Positions 43,804 to 52,309 of a stretch of DNA of 64,000 nt are shown here, one piece after another. The notes under the pieces were generated by a model. The model was given only the letters and a program-made list of their open reading frames with translations. It ran no database searches and was not told where the DNA came from. Source of the DNA: Gloeomargarita lithophora Alchichica-D10 (GTDB lineage Bacteria; Cyanobacteriota; Cyanobacteriia; Gloeomargaritales; Gloeomargaritaceae); the NCBI RefSeq assembly GCF_001870225.1, contig NZ_CP017675.1, positions 701,930-765,929 on the forward strand, in the 5' to 3' direction. Each line of letters starts with the position of its first letter. Position 1 is the first letter of the stretch. The position numbers were made by a program, and so were the translations under genes.

Positions 43804-44720
43804 CCGTACTCCCAGCGGGACAGGGGCGGCATGGACATCAGAATAGACTCCGTGCGGCCATTGGTCTGCAAACCGAAAATCGTCCCCCGGTCATAAATGA
43901 GATTAAACTCCACATACCGCCCCCGGCGATAGAGTTGAAACTGCCGTTCCCGCTCCCCATAAACCATCCCCCGCCGCCGTTCTACAATCGGCAAATAGGC
44001 CGATAAAAACGCCTGACCACAGCTTTGAACCATGCCGAATAGTTCTTCCCAACTCCGGGGCGGCAGTTCGCCGATTTTATTGCTATAAATCGCCGCATTC
44101 CCCTGGGAATTACTGCCCCGATAAATAAAACCCACCCCATCTTGATAATCCAAAAAAATCCCACCAATCCCCCGCATTTCCTGACGATGTTTGAGATAAA
44201 AATACTCATCACACCAGCGTTTGAACACCGGATAATACTCCGGGTGATGGGGTTCTAAAGCCGCTTTATGCGTCTGATGAAAATGCACCGCATCCTCCCG
44301 AAACGGGTAATAGGGCGTTAAATCCGCACCCCCGCCAAACCACCACACCGGCCCCGCCTCAAAGTACCGATAATTCAAATGCACCGTCGGGACATAGGGA
44401 TTGCGGGGATGCAGGACTAGGGATGTCCCCGTCGCGTAAAATTCATGCCCCTTCGCCTCCGGGCGTTGCTCAACAATCGAAGGCGGCAGTTGTTTCCCCC
44501 ACACCTCGGAAAAATTCACCCCGCCCCGTTCCAGCAACGCCCCCCCCTCCAACACCCGGGAGCGTCCCCCGCCCCCATCCGGGCGTTCCCAGCTATCCTC
44601 CCGGAAGGTGCCCTTGCCCTCCGTGGCCTGCAACTCCCGGCAAATATCCTCCTGAAGTTGCTGTAAAAATCCCCTCACCCGCAGGCGAGAATCCGAGAGC
44701 GGTAATCCAGGAATAGCCAT
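43704..44720 (-). CDS. hemF: aerobic coproporphyrinogen III oxidase
   Basis: 338 residues, normal length. It makes protoporphyrinogen IX from coproporphyrinogen III using oxygen, for haem and chlorophyll. Conserved stretches: [21 protein letters not shown] (about 42-62), [24 protein letters not shown] (about 97-120), [14 protein letters not shown] (about 125-138), [35 protein letters not shown]. It converges with the esterase gene and overlaps it by 100 bp. No other haem gene lies beside it. Confidence 0.97.
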   Translation of the reverse strand: MAIPGLPLSDSRLRVRGFLQQLQEDICRELQATEGKGTFREDSWERPDGGGGRSRVLEGGALLERGGVNFSEVWGKQLPPSIVEQRPEAKGHEFYATGTSLVLHPRNPYVPTVHLNYRYFEAGPVWWFGGGADLTPYYPFREDAVHFHQTHKAALEPHHPEYYPVFKRWCDEYFYLKHRQEMRGIGGIFLDYQDGVGFIYRGSNSQGNAAIYSNKIGELPPRSWEELFGMVQSCGQAFLSAYLPIVERRRGMVYGERERQFQLYRRGRYVEFNLIYDRGTIFGLQTNGRTESILMSMPPLSRWEYGYTPVPGTPEAELTEEFLKPQDWLAPGDEGLRR

Positions 44721-44801
44721 AAGTGCCAGGAATTTTCGTAAACACCAGCTTTTAATTTTAGCAACCGATATTCACCTCAATCACTAAGAATCGTTGCGAA
44801 A

Positions 44802-45473
44802 CTAGCTATAACTACCCGGCTCCCCCAAAGTGCCGCCGCCGGACGTTGCCCCTTGATTCATAATGTCCATGTAGGCAATCGCCATCGCACAATAGGTCAA
44901 CGGTAAAGTCACCAACAGCCCCAAACCACACACCAAAACACCGCCAAAATTGATCAATCCCAGTAAAAGGATAAAACCAAACATGGGAAAGAAATTTTTG
45001 GTAATCAATTGGCGACTCAGTTCCATCGCCGGCCAAAACTCTAAATTTTGGTCAATGATCAGCAACTGCACAAAAGAATAAGCGACCCCCAAATAAATTC
45101 CCGGCACAATACAGACGATAATCCCCAACATGGTGAGCAAACCAGAAACCAACGCCGCCAGAAAAAACACGGAGAACTTATCAAAGCCCTTGAAAAAATC
45201 CCCAAACTCCACCGGTTCTCCCAACAAATGCTTGTAGGCCACGATGAATAAACCCGCATTCAAAGGCGGGGAAACGACAAAACTACCAATCGAACCCACA
45301 ATCGGGATAAACGCCAGTACTAAATTAACCCCAAACAGAACGGCAACATAACCAATAAAAATACCAATTTTGGGCTGTAATAGTTCCCAGCCCCGACTGA
45401 TATACTCACCAATCTTGACTTGGTACCCATTGGTCAACAATGGCGTAATGTCCCGTGGCGCACCTGTTGTCAT
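44802..45473 (-). CDS. polytopic membrane protein, DUF975/YciC-like
   Basis: 223 residues from ATG 45473, with AGGTGAGGG just upstream. A short cytosolic start (YQVKIGEYISRGWELLQPKI, about 19-38) leads into four to five spans (about 40-60, 65-85, 103-130, 160-185, 190-210). The KIGEYISRGWELLKP-type opening and paired VPGIYLGVAYSFVQLLIIDQN stretch fit the DUF975/glycerophosphodiesterase membrane-domain proteins seen in many bacteria. Function is unknown. It lies alone between hemF and the coiled-coil gene. Confidence 0.6.
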   Translation of the reverse strand: MTTGAPRDITPLLTNGYQVKIGEYISRGWELLQPKIGIFIGYVAVLFGVNLVLAFIPIVGSIGSFVVSPPLNAGLFIVAYKHLLGEPVEFGDFFKGFDKFSVFFLAALVSGLLTMLGIIVCIVPGIYLGVAYSFVQLLIIDQNLEFWPAMELSRQLITKNFFPMFGFILLLGLINFGGVLVCGLGLLVTLPLTYCAMAIAYMDIMNQGATSGGGTLGEPGSYS

Positions 45474-45635
45474 TGCCCTCACCTTTTTGTAAACTACCCC
45501 TTTACTTCCCATGTTCTGCCGGGAATGTCAAGATAACGGGTAATTAACAGAACTTATGTACTGATTTTAGGTCTGATAACCGAGCCTGACTCTGGGGAAA
45601 CGATACACTGGACGCAACCATTGAAGTTCGTAATT

Positions 45636-45932
45636 ATGGCACGTTGGAATGACGCAATGCTTGACCGCTTGGCCGACCAAACCCAAGCGAATGCCCAAGC
45701 CATTACCCGTTTGGAAGCCAAGGTGGATGCAAATACCGAGGCCATTACCCGCTTGGAAGTCCAAGTTTCTGAACTACGGGAAGGTCAAGCCATGATGATG
45801 CAAATTATCATGCAACAACAAAGTTCCATTGAAGCATTGCGTCACGATACCCGCACCATGCAAGGCGATGTACGTTTAATGCTCGATGTTCTCACCCGCA
45901 ATTATCCCAACGGCCATCAGGGAGGGCAATAA
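45636..45932 (+). CDS. small coiled-coil protein
   Basis: 98 residues from ATG 45636. It consists of near-perfect repeats ([15 protein letters not shown] / [15 protein letters not shown]), so a coiled coil across about 15-85 that probably oligomerises. I do not recognise a family beyond general coiled coils common in cyanobacteria and their restriction or phage regions. It ends two bases before the lgt start, so it is likely on the same transcript, but no functional link is evident. Confidence 0.55.
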   Translation: MARWNDAMLDRLADQTQANAQAITRLEAKVDANTEAITRLEVQVSELREGQAMMMQIIMQQQSSIEALRHDTRTMQGDVRLMLDVLTRNYPNGHQGGQ

Positions 45933-45934
45933 CT

Positions 45935-46759
45935 ATGGCCTTCACCTCTCCTGGCCCAACCCTCTGGCAATATGGCCCCCTTGCCCTGCGCTGGTATGGG
46001 CTGTTGATTGGTTCAGCGGTACTGTTGGGGTTGAATTTATCCCAATTTTTAGCAAAAAAACGTCAGCTTGACCCGAATCTCATCGCTGATTTATCCCTGG
46101 CCTTGGTCATTTTTGCCCTGGTGGGTGCCCGGTTATATTATGTTGTATTTCAATGGTCGTATTATCGGCAAAATCCTCTGGAAATTGTGGCACTTTGGCA
46201 CGGGGGACTAGCGATTCATGGTGCCATTTTGGCAGGTTTGGCAACCACTTGGTTTTATGCCCGACAGCAAAAGGTTTCCCTCTGGCAATTGACTGACCTG
46301 TTGGCACCTTCCTTGGCCCTGGGGCAAATGATTGGCCGGTGGGGAAATTTTTTTAATTCAGAAGCATTTGGAGTGCCTACGGATTTACCGTGGAAACTGT
46401 ATATTCCCTACGAGCATCGCCCCCCGGAATTACGTCAGTTTGAGTATTTTCATCCCACTTTTTTGTACGAATCCCTCTGGAATTTGTTGGTGTTGATATT
46501 GCTCCTAAATCTGTTCTTTCGTTATCCCCGCCTGCGCCCCGGCACCCTGACTTTGGTTTATTTTGTGGCCTACAGCGTGGGGCGGTTGGTCATCGAAGGA
46601 CTGCGTACCGATAGTTTGATGTTGGGGTGGTTACGCATCGCCCAGGTGGTGAGTTTTGCTGGCATTGCTGTGGGCGGGGCGGGACTGCTATGGCTGTACT
46701 ATTGGCGGCAAAATTTACCCGATGTGATCCCGCCTGAATCCAAGTACAATAAAACATAA
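45935..46759 (+). CDS. lgt: prolipoprotein diacylglyceryl transferase
   Basis: 274 residues with seven membrane spans. The Lgt signature [13 protein letters not shown] (about 132-144) is intact, as are [13 protein letters not shown] (about 61-73) and [13 protein letters not shown] (about 89-101). Lgt moves diacylglycerol from phosphatidylglycerol to the lipobox cysteine, the first step for every lipoprotein, including the EEP and LptC proteins in this window. It follows the coiled-coil gene by two bases and precedes the DUF2237 gene by 22 bp. Confidence 0.96.
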   Translation: MAFTSPGPTLWQYGPLALRWYGLLIGSAVLLGLNLSQFLAKKRQLDPNLIADLSLALVIFALVGARLYYVVFQWSYYRQNPLEIVALWHGGLAIHGAILAGLATTWFYARQQKVSLWQLTDLLAPSLALGQMIGRWGNFFNSEAFGVPTDLPWKLYIPYEHRPPELRQFEYFHPTFLYESLWNLLVLILLLNLFFRYPRLRPGTLTLVYFVAYSVGRLVIEGLRTDSLMLGWLRIAQVVSFAGIAVGGAGLLWLYYWRQNLPDVIPPESKYNKT

Positions 46760-46781
46760 ATCATTGATCGTGCATTAATCT

Positions 46782-47162
46782 ATGAATGAAGCATTAAATG
46801 TTTTGGGTACGCCTTTGCAAATGTGTTGCCGCTCGCCGTTGACCGGCTTTTACCGCAATGGCTATTGTGAAACTGGGGCTTTGGATACGGGGGTGCATAC
46901 GGTGTGCGCCCAAGTCACGGGGGAATTTCTCCAGTTCACCAAGCAACGGGGCAATGACCTGAGTACCCCGGCACCGCAGTACCAATTTCCGGGATTGAAA
47001 CCGGGGGATCGCTGGTGTCTGTGCGCCAGCCGTTGGGAAGAAGCCCGCCGTACCGGGATGGCTCCGCCGGTAGTCCTGGGTGCCACCCACGCCAAAACCC
47101 TGGAAATTATCCCGTTGGCTGTACTGCAAGAATACAGCCTTAGTTTGCTTCAGTCCGAGTGA
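46782..47162 (+). CDS. DUF2237 family protein
   Basis: 126 residues, typical length for DUF2237. NVLGTPLQMCCRSPLTGFYRNGYCETGALDTGVHTVCAQVT (begins about 6) and LKPGDRWCLCASRWEEARRTGMAPPVVLGATHAKTLEII (begins about 72) are the family core, with conserved Cys and Arg pairs. Function is unknown. It ends in antisense overlap with the DUF3611 gene (47140-47162), another convergent overlap. Confidence 0.85.
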   Translation: MNEALNVLGTPLQMCCRSPLTGFYRNGYCETGALDTGVHTVCAQVTGEFLQFTKQRGNDLSTPAPQYQFPGLKPGDRWCLCASRWEEARRTGMAPPVVLGATHAKTLEIIPLAVLQEYSLSLLQSE

Positions 47163-47688
47163 TTTGCCACAGCGGCCACAGGGTCGTCACCAGGGCAGTA
47201 AAATGACCGGCGATGGTATTCAATAACCCCTGTACCACCAAAATATCCAGGGCATCCACGGGCTGACTGGCGAGGGCGAGCGTACCTTGCGGGACTAACA
47301 ATGCCTTGGCAAATAAACTGCCAATCACCACAAAACTGCCCAGCAAAGTTGCCAATATCCCCACCAGAGCCACCCCCATTTCCAGGCACAGCTTATTCAG
47401 AACTTCATCCTTTCGGGGGCGGTGTTCCCATTCCATTTCCGCCAGCCGGTGCGCCAGATGGACGCTCTGATGTTTTAGCCAAACGCCCAACCCCAAAGTA
47501 CCAATTCCCACCAAGCCCAGGGTTAATCCCGTGCCGCTTTGCAGGGTAATCCGTCGCTGCAAAAGCGCAAACAACAGGATTAAAAGCGCTACCACCCCCA
47601 ACACCACCTGCACCCAAAACCCCACCCAACTGGCTCGTTTCAGGGTACGGGCGGCCTGGAGGCGATTAGAACCCGAAGGAGGCACCAC
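47140..47688 (-). CDS. DUF3611 membrane protein
   Basis: 182 residues from GTG 47688. RASWVGFWVQVVLGVVALLILLFAL (about 18-42) is the first of four spans (others about 51-70, 102-125, 152-174). EWEHRPRKDEVLNKLCLEMGVALVGILATLLGSFVVIGSLFAKAL in the middle is the conserved DUF3611 core found in cyanobacteria. Function is unknown. It overlaps the YggT gene end by 23 bp and is probably cotranscribed with it. Confidence 0.8.
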   Translation of the reverse strand: MVPPSGSNRLQAARTLKRASWVGFWVQVVLGVVALLILLFALLQRRITLQSGTGLTLGLVGIGTLGLGVWLKHQSVHLAHRLAEMEWEHRPRKDEVLNKLCLEMGVALVGILATLLGSFVVIGSLFAKALLVPQGTLALASQPVDALDILVVQGLLNTIAGHFTALVTTLWPLWQITRTEAN

Positions 47689-47953
47689 TACCCACCGTAG
47701 TTAAAAGACTCACAGCGAATTGCAACAGCAGAAACGCCAAAATTGGGGAAAAATCCATGCCCCCCAAGGGCGGAATAATCGCCCGAAACAGGTTCAAATA
47801 GGGGTCAGTGAGTTGGCTGAGGGTCATCCAGGGTTGGTTGTACCAGCTAATGGTGGGGAACCAACTCAGCAACACCCGGATGATCAGCAACACCAAGTAG
47901 ATATTAATAAAACTAATGGCACCTTGCAACAACAACGGTACGGTGCTGGACAT
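47666..47953 (-). CDS. YggT-family membrane protein
   Basis: 95 residues from ATG 47953 (an in-frame TTG lies five codons upstream). Two spans, about 8-28 and 68-90, around the family signature VLLSWFPTISWYNQPWMTLSQLTDPYLNLFRAIIPPLGGMDFSPILAF. YggT/Ycf19 proteins are linked to membrane or nucleoid organisation and, in cyanobacteria, to FtsZ-related processes and cytochrome b6 haem attachment (CCB3). Which applies here is not clear. DUF3611 follows with overlap. Confidence 0.85.
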   Translation of the reverse strand: MSSTVPLLLQGAISFINIYLVLLIIRVLLSWFPTISWYNQPWMTLSQLTDPYLNLFRAIIPPLGGMDFSPILAFLLLQFAVSLLTTVGSGASFGF

Positions 47954-48056
47954 GGATAAGACCCCCAACAGTTAACCATTTTTATGATAACCGTCCCCGC
48001 CTGAAAATTTTACCCCGGTTAGAATAAAGTTCATCGGCGTTGACGGGTCAATAACC

Positions 48057-48497
48057 ATGTCGTCCCTTTACGAGCAAGACTTTTACCAATGGACACAACA
48101 GCAGGCGGAATACCTACGCCTGGGAAAACTGGATTTATTAGACCGGGAAAATTTGCAGGAGGAACTCCTATCTTTGGGCAAACAACAACGCCAGGAACTC
48201 CGCAACCGCTTGGGGATTCTCTTGGGGCATTTACTCAAATGGCATTATCAACCCACCGGCCAGTGCAAAAGTTGGCGAGCCACCATCCGGGAACAACGCC
48301 GGAGAATCAAGCAGCATTTGCAGGAAAACCCGAGCCTCAAACCCTATCTGCCAGAGGCGATTGCCCTAGGATACAAGGATGGCTTAGATTTAATAGACCA
48401 GGAACCCCCCCTCAGCCCGGAACAATTGCCCCCGATTTGCCCCTTTTCCGAGGCGGAAATTTTTACGGAACTCCTCAATTTACCCGCCGCGGATTGA
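48057..48497 (+). CDS. DUF29 family protein
   Basis: 146 residues. YEQDFYQWTQQQAEYLRLGKLDLLDRENLQEELLSLGK (begins about 5), the LLGHLLKWHYQP stretch and WRATIREQRRRIKQHLQENPSLK are the standard DUF29 core. The family is very common in cyanobacteria, often in accessory positions, and has no established role. It ends at a family A fragment, which fits an accessory locus. Confidence 0.88.
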   Translation: MSSLYEQDFYQWTQQQAEYLRLGKLDLLDRENLQEELLSLGKQQRQELRNRLGILLGHLLKWHYQPTGQCKSWRATIREQRRRIKQHLQENPSLKPYLPEAIALGYKDGLDLIDQEPPLSPEQLPPICPFSEAEIFTELLNLPAAD

Positions 48498-48504
48498 TAG
48501 CACG

Positions 48505-48548
48505 CTGTTCAAAATTCAAAGTAGGATTGCTATGGGGATTGCTATAGT
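48505..48548 (-). repeat. fragment of a family A element
   Basis: GCTGTTCAAAATTCAAAGTAG, GGATTGCTAT, GGGGATTGCTATAGTAT: two partial right ends, read from the minus strand as the left end of family A. It lacks the core and the other terminus. Confidence 0.55.
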
Positions 48549-48579
48549 ATAGAAGAGCGTTCAACGTGAGTACAAATCC

Positions 48580-49386
48580 ATGTCTTCCACCGCCCAGCGT
48601 CCTTGGCTTAAACTGGTTATGGTTGTGGGTGGGTCGGCGTTTCTGGGTTTATCAATACTGCCCTTTGTTGATAGTTTTCTGCCCAAATCTACGACCCCCA
48701 CACCCACGCCCCAAAGTGAACAGGTGAGCGAAGCCAAGGGGTTTGAACTGGTTTTGCAAAAAGACCCGGACAACGTCTATGCCCTGCGTTCTCTGCTGGA
48801 AATTCGCCTGCGCCAACAAGACCTGCAAGGGGCACTCCCCCTATTGACCCGCCTGGCGAAAAACAATCCCACTATCGGCGAGTATCACATCCTATTGGCA
48901 CAAACCCAGGTGGAATTGGGGAACCAGGAAGCCGCCGTCACCACCTACCGGGAATTTCTCCAACGTCAGCCGGACAATCTCCTGGCTCTGGTGGGCATCA
49001 CGGATTTATTGATGCAGTTGCAACGTCCTGCCCTGGCGGAATCCATCGTGCAACAGTCCCTGGTGAAAGTCAAACCCGGACAAGCGGACATGGCCGGGAT
49101 GCAAATCCAGATGGCACGGCTGTACCTCGCCCAGGGGAAAATCGCCCCCGCCCTCGCCCTTTTGGAACAACTGATTCAGCAAAATCCCCAGGATTTTCGC
49201 CCCGTTTTTGCCAAAGCCCAAACCCTCACGGCCCTCGGCAAACCCCAGGAAGCCCAACCCCTCTTTGCCAAGGCCGCAGAACTGGCTCCCCCGGAACACC
49301 GGGATGAAATCAAACGATTAACCGCTGTAGCTACCCAACCCAGCCCCAGCCCGTCGCCAGGGAATCCGTCACCGAAATCCCCCTAA
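48580..49386 (+). CDS. membrane-anchored tetratricopeptide-repeat protein
   Basis: 268 residues. One N-terminal membrane anchor (about 8-27) and a proline/threonine linker are followed by about five TPR units between 50 and 250 (PDNVYALRSLLEIRLRQQD, GEYHILLAQTQVELGNQEA, PDNLLALVGITDLLMQLQR, DMAGMQIQMARLYLAQGK, DFRPVFAKAQTLTALGK). It ends in a Ser/Pro tail. It is probably an assembly or scaffolding protein of the thylakoid or plasma membrane; the partner is unknown. Confidence 0.8.
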   Translation: MSSTAQRPWLKLVMVVGGSAFLGLSILPFVDSFLPKSTTPTPTPQSEQVSEAKGFELVLQKDPDNVYALRSLLEIRLRQQDLQGALPLLTRLAKNNPTIGEYHILLAQTQVELGNQEAAVTTYREFLQRQPDNLLALVGITDLLMQLQRPALAESIVQQSLVKVKPGQADMAGMQIQMARLYLAQGKIAPALALLEQLIQQNPQDFRPVFAKAQTLTALGKPQEAQPLFAKAAELAPPEHRDEIKRLTAVATQPSPSPSPGNPSPKSP

Positions 49387-49394
49387 AAGTTTCT

Positions 49395-49649
49395 TTAATC
49401 CGCCTGCCAACACCGTTCTAACCAGGCCACCTGTTGCCAGCGCGTCCCCATTACCTGGGCTACCACACTCCAGACCAAAAGCCCAGCCAAGGGATGCTCC
49501 ACGTCAATTTCTAAGGGTTGATGGGGTTCACAACGGCACGGGATACCCAGTTCCTGCAACCGGTGATAAACCGGCCAGCGTTGACCGCTGAGACCCAATG
49601 CTTCCACGTCCTGCCCTGGTGTCCCCATAAATTTCCCCAGTCCTTCCAT
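49395..49649 (-). CDS. small conserved cyanobacterial protein
   Basis: 84 residues. DVEALGLSGQRWPVYHRLQELGIPCRCEPHQPLEIDV (begins about 14) and LVWSVVAQ ... WLERCW look like a small cyanobacteria-specific family (possibly the Asr1405/Asl0597 type, from memory). There is no known function. Two cysteines in CRC could bind metal or act in redox. It converges with the TPR gene. Confidence 0.6.
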   Translation of the reverse strand: MEGLGKFMGTPGQDVEALGLSGQRWPVYHRLQELGIPCRCEPHQPLEIDVEHPLAGLLVWSVVAQVMGTRWQQVAWLERCWQAD

Positions 49650-49839
49650 AGCGTGAACCTAAGTTTTGCATACCAACCTTAGTGACAATTATAGTCAAAA
49701 AAGTATTTCTTGCAACCATTTCGCAATAAATTCAAAGCTGGGAGATGTCCTATCCCGCTTACCCCAGCGTAAGTACTTGTGGTACGGAAACCCGGAAGCC
49801 TATGATGGGAGCGCAGGGCAGGTTTTAGGAGGGCTACCG

Positions 49840-50421
49840 ATGGCACGGGTCGCAGTGGTTTATTTTTCCGGTAGTGGGCATACCCATTTGATGGCCGAAG
49901 CGATTGAGCAAGGGGCGGGGCAAGTGGGGGAGACAAGGGTGGATTTATTGCGGATTACGGGGGAACAAATCACCAACGGTCGCTGGCGGGAGGATGGATT
50001 CATGGACACCCTGAACCAGGCGACGGCAATCATTTTTGGTTCTCCCACCTACATGGGCGGGGTGGCGGCGCAATTTAAGGCGTTTTTGGATGCGGCCAGT
50101 GGGGTTTGGTTTCGCCAGGGTTGGCAGGATAAAATCGCCGGAGGCTTTACCCACTCCGGTTCCCCCAGCGGCGATAAGCAGGGCACGTTGCTTTATCTCG
50201 CCATCAATGCCGCCCAACACGGGATGATCTGGGTTGGGTCACCGGAGATGCCGGACGGGATGGGGGTCAATCGCCTGGGGTCGTTTTTGGGGGTAATGGG
50301 GCAAAGTCCCTTAGACATGAGCGGTCAACCCGCCACCCTGGAGCCGGGGGATGGGGAAACGGCCAAACGCTACGGCCAACGCATTGCCCGGATTGCCCAA
50401 GGGTGGCAGGATCAAGCCTGA
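49840..50421 (+). CDS. flavodoxin-fold NAD(P)H:quinone oxidoreductase-like (WrbA-type) protein
   Basis: 193 residues from ATG 49840, set by GGAGGG upstream; the frame is open to 49666 without family support. VAVVYFSGSGHTHLMAEAI (about 4-22) is the FMN phosphate loop, IIFGSPTYMGGVAAQFKAFLD (about 65-85) is the WrbA/flavodoxin isoalloxazine region, and AGGFTHSGSPSGDKQ follows. It probably reduces quinones by two electrons to limit radicals. It is a single gene between tRNA-Leu and the small conserved gene. Confidence 0.82.
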   Translation: MARVAVVYFSGSGHTHLMAEAIEQGAGQVGETRVDLLRITGEQITNGRWREDGFMDTLNQATAIIFGSPTYMGGVAAQFKAFLDAASGVWFRQGWQDKIAGGFTHSGSPSGDKQGTLLYLAINAAQHGMIWVGSPEMPDGMGVNRLGSFLGVMGQSPLDMSGQPATLEPGDGETAKRYGQRIARIAQGWQDQA

Positions 50422-50440
50422 TTTGCATGGGATTTTTGTG

Positions 50441-50574
50441 AGATTGCTATATCTACTTGAACCAACTGATAGCCTGCGTGGCGTAGCCATAAATCCCATC
50501 GCTGGAAAGCAGAGATTATGGAGAACCAATGGCGGCGGGGGGTGCCCCCCTGCGACCTATTTTAAGAGGTGTCC
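50441..50574 (-). repeat. dispersed element, family C end with family A-like other end
   Basis: Read on the minus strand it starts GGACACCTCTTAAAATAGG, has the core GTCGCAGGGGGGCACCCC, TTCCAGCGATGGG, the CTACGCCACGCAGGC segment and ends near ATATAGCAATC. It fills the gap between the flavodoxin gene and tRNA-Leu. Confidence 0.7.
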
Positions 50575-50623
50575 TCTAAGTAGAAATTAAACTTGCAAGC
50601 ACTCTAATGTACTAACCATACCA

Positions 50624-50705
50624 TGCGGAACCCGAGACTCGAACTCGGAAGCCTTGCGGCACATGAACCTGAATCATGCGCGTCTACCAATTCCGCCAGT
50701 TCCGC
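50624..50705 (-). tRNA. tRNA-Leu (CAG)
   Basis: 82 nt on the minus strand. GCGGAAC/GTTCCGC acceptor, D arm GGCGGAATTGGTAGACG, anticodon stem CATGA/TCATG around TTCAGGT (anticodon CAG), a long variable arm TGCCGCAAGGC typical of tRNA-Leu, T arm with GAGTTCGAGTCTC, discriminator A. CCA is not encoded. Confidence 0.95.
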
Positions 50706-50734
50706 TTAACCAGCAATTTTTTATTATCCCTTAT

Positions 50735-52252
50735 TTACCTTCCCCCGTCAATCTCATAGCCAAACAAACGGGGGTCAACGGCACCCAATTCCAGGTCACT
50801 CAGGCCATATTCCGCCCAGCGCCGGGTGACCAAAGTCGCCATCTCCGGGTCAGAGGCCAAGGGTTCGCCCCAAATTTGATCCGTTTCGGGAGAAATTTTG
50901 GTCGTGGCATCCATCCCCATGCGACTGCCCAAACCCACCTTGGGACAGGCAAAATCCAAACTGTCAAACGGGGTATCCGGCAGAATAAATACATCCCGTT
51001 GGGGGTCAACTTTGGAACTGATTGCCCACACTACTTGGCGGGGGTCACGGATGTTAATATCTTTATCCACTACAATCACAAATTTAGTGTAGGTAAATTG
51101 GGGCAAAGCACTCCAAAAAGCTAACGCCGCCCGCCGTGCCTGACCGGGATAGGCTTTATCAATGGCGATAATTGCGGCTTTATAACTCAGGGCTTCCATA
51201 GGTAGGAAAAAATCCACAATTTCGGGAATTTGTTGACGCAAAATCGGCGTATAAATCCGGTTCAAAGCAATGGCAATTAGGGCTTCTTCCTTGGGGGGAC
51301 GACCACTAAATGTAGTGGCATAAATGGGGTTTTTGCGATGGGTCACACAATGGAAGCGAATCAAGGGCGAATCTTCTACGCCGCCGTAATAGCCCATGTG
51401 ATCCCCAAAAGGACCATCCGGGACTATTTCTCCGGGGGTAATCGTACCTTCTAAAATAAATTCAGCGTTATCCGGGACTTCTAAATCCAAGGTTTTACAG
51501 CGGGACAAATTCACCCCTGTACCCCCGTATAAACCGGCAAATAACCATTCGGATAATTCCACCGGAATGGGTGTAGCGGCGGCCATAATTAACAACGGGT
51601 CAATGCCTAATACAATGGCAATTTCTAACTTTTTCCCCGCCTGGGCGCACTTGCGTAAATGTCTAGCTCCCCCCCGCACGGATAACCAATGCACCGACAT
51701 GGTATTTTTTGATTGGAGTTGCAGGCGATATACCCCCACATTGGGCGTACCGGTTTCGCAATCTTTGGTAATGACCAAACCCAAGGTTAAAACCTTGCCC
51801 GCATCCCCCGGATAGGGGCGAATCATGGGAATTTGGGTTAAATCTACCTGTTCATTCTGTTGAACAACCTGCTGGCACACCGGGAAAAAACTCATCCCCG
51901 GTTTGGCTTTGATCACATCAAATAATAGCTTGCCAAATTCGATAAATTCCCCTGGGCTTTTGGGGGGTTTGGGCTGTTGTAATTGACCCAGTTTTTGACC
52001 TAAGCCTTCTAACTCCTGGGGATGCTCCATGTGCATTGCCCAACACACCCGCTCCAAGGTGCCCAAAAGATTCACAGCTACGGGAATGGTTGCACCCTTG
52101 ACATTCTCAAATAATAAAGCTGGGCCGCCGGATTGCAACACCCTTTGGGTAATTTCCGCTAACTCTAAATCCGGGTCAACCAAGGCAGTAATGCGCCGCA
52201 ATTGCCCCCGGTTTTCTAATAACTGGATAAAGCCCCGCAAATCCCGTGCCAT
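50735..52252 (-). CDS. ubiD: UbiD-family decarboxylase (plastoquinone/prenylquinone type)
   Basis: 505 residues. UbiD uses prenylated FMN to remove CO2 from an aromatic acid; in cyanobacteria it acts on 4-hydroxy-3-solanesylbenzoate in plastoquinone synthesis. Landmarks: MARDLRGFIQLLENRGQLRRI at the N-terminus, GGPALLFENVKG, IPMIRPYPGDAGK, SVHWLSVRGGARHLRKCAQ, EFILEGTITPGEIVPDGPFGDHMGYYGG with the conserved Glu (about 272-277), and DKDINIRDP. No ubiX gene is near. Confidence 0.92.
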   Translation of the reverse strand: MARDLRGFIQLLENRGQLRRITALVDPDLELAEITQRVLQSGGPALLFENVKGATIPVAVNLLGTLERVCWAMHMEHPQELEGLGQKLGQLQQPKPPKSPGEFIEFGKLLFDVIKAKPGMSFFPVCQQVVQQNEQVDLTQIPMIRPYPGDAGKVLTLGLVITKDCETGTPNVGVYRLQLQSKNTMSVHWLSVRGGARHLRKCAQAGKKLEIAIVLGIDPLLIMAAATPIPVELSEWLFAGLYGGTGVNLSRCKTLDLEVPDNAEFILEGTITPGEIVPDGPFGDHMGYYGGVEDSPLIRFHCVTHRKNPIYATTFSGRPPKEEALIAIALNRIYTPILRQQIPEIVDFFLPMEALSYKAAIIAIDKAYPGQARRAALAFWSALPQFTYTKFVIVVDKDINIRDPRQVVWAISSKVDPQRDVFILPDTPFDSLDFACPKVGLGSRMGMDATTKISPETDQIWGEPLASDPEMATLVTRRWAEYGLSDLELGAVDPRLFGYEIDGGR

Positions 52253-52309
52253 TCGCCTTGCCTCATGGGTTGATAACTAATATTGCTAATTTTAACAATT
52301 CTTAACGAC

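Noticed and set aside
45554-45745. Minus-strand frame of 63 codons opposite the coiled-coil gene.
   Set aside because: It mirrors the heptad-repeat codons and has no start-site support.
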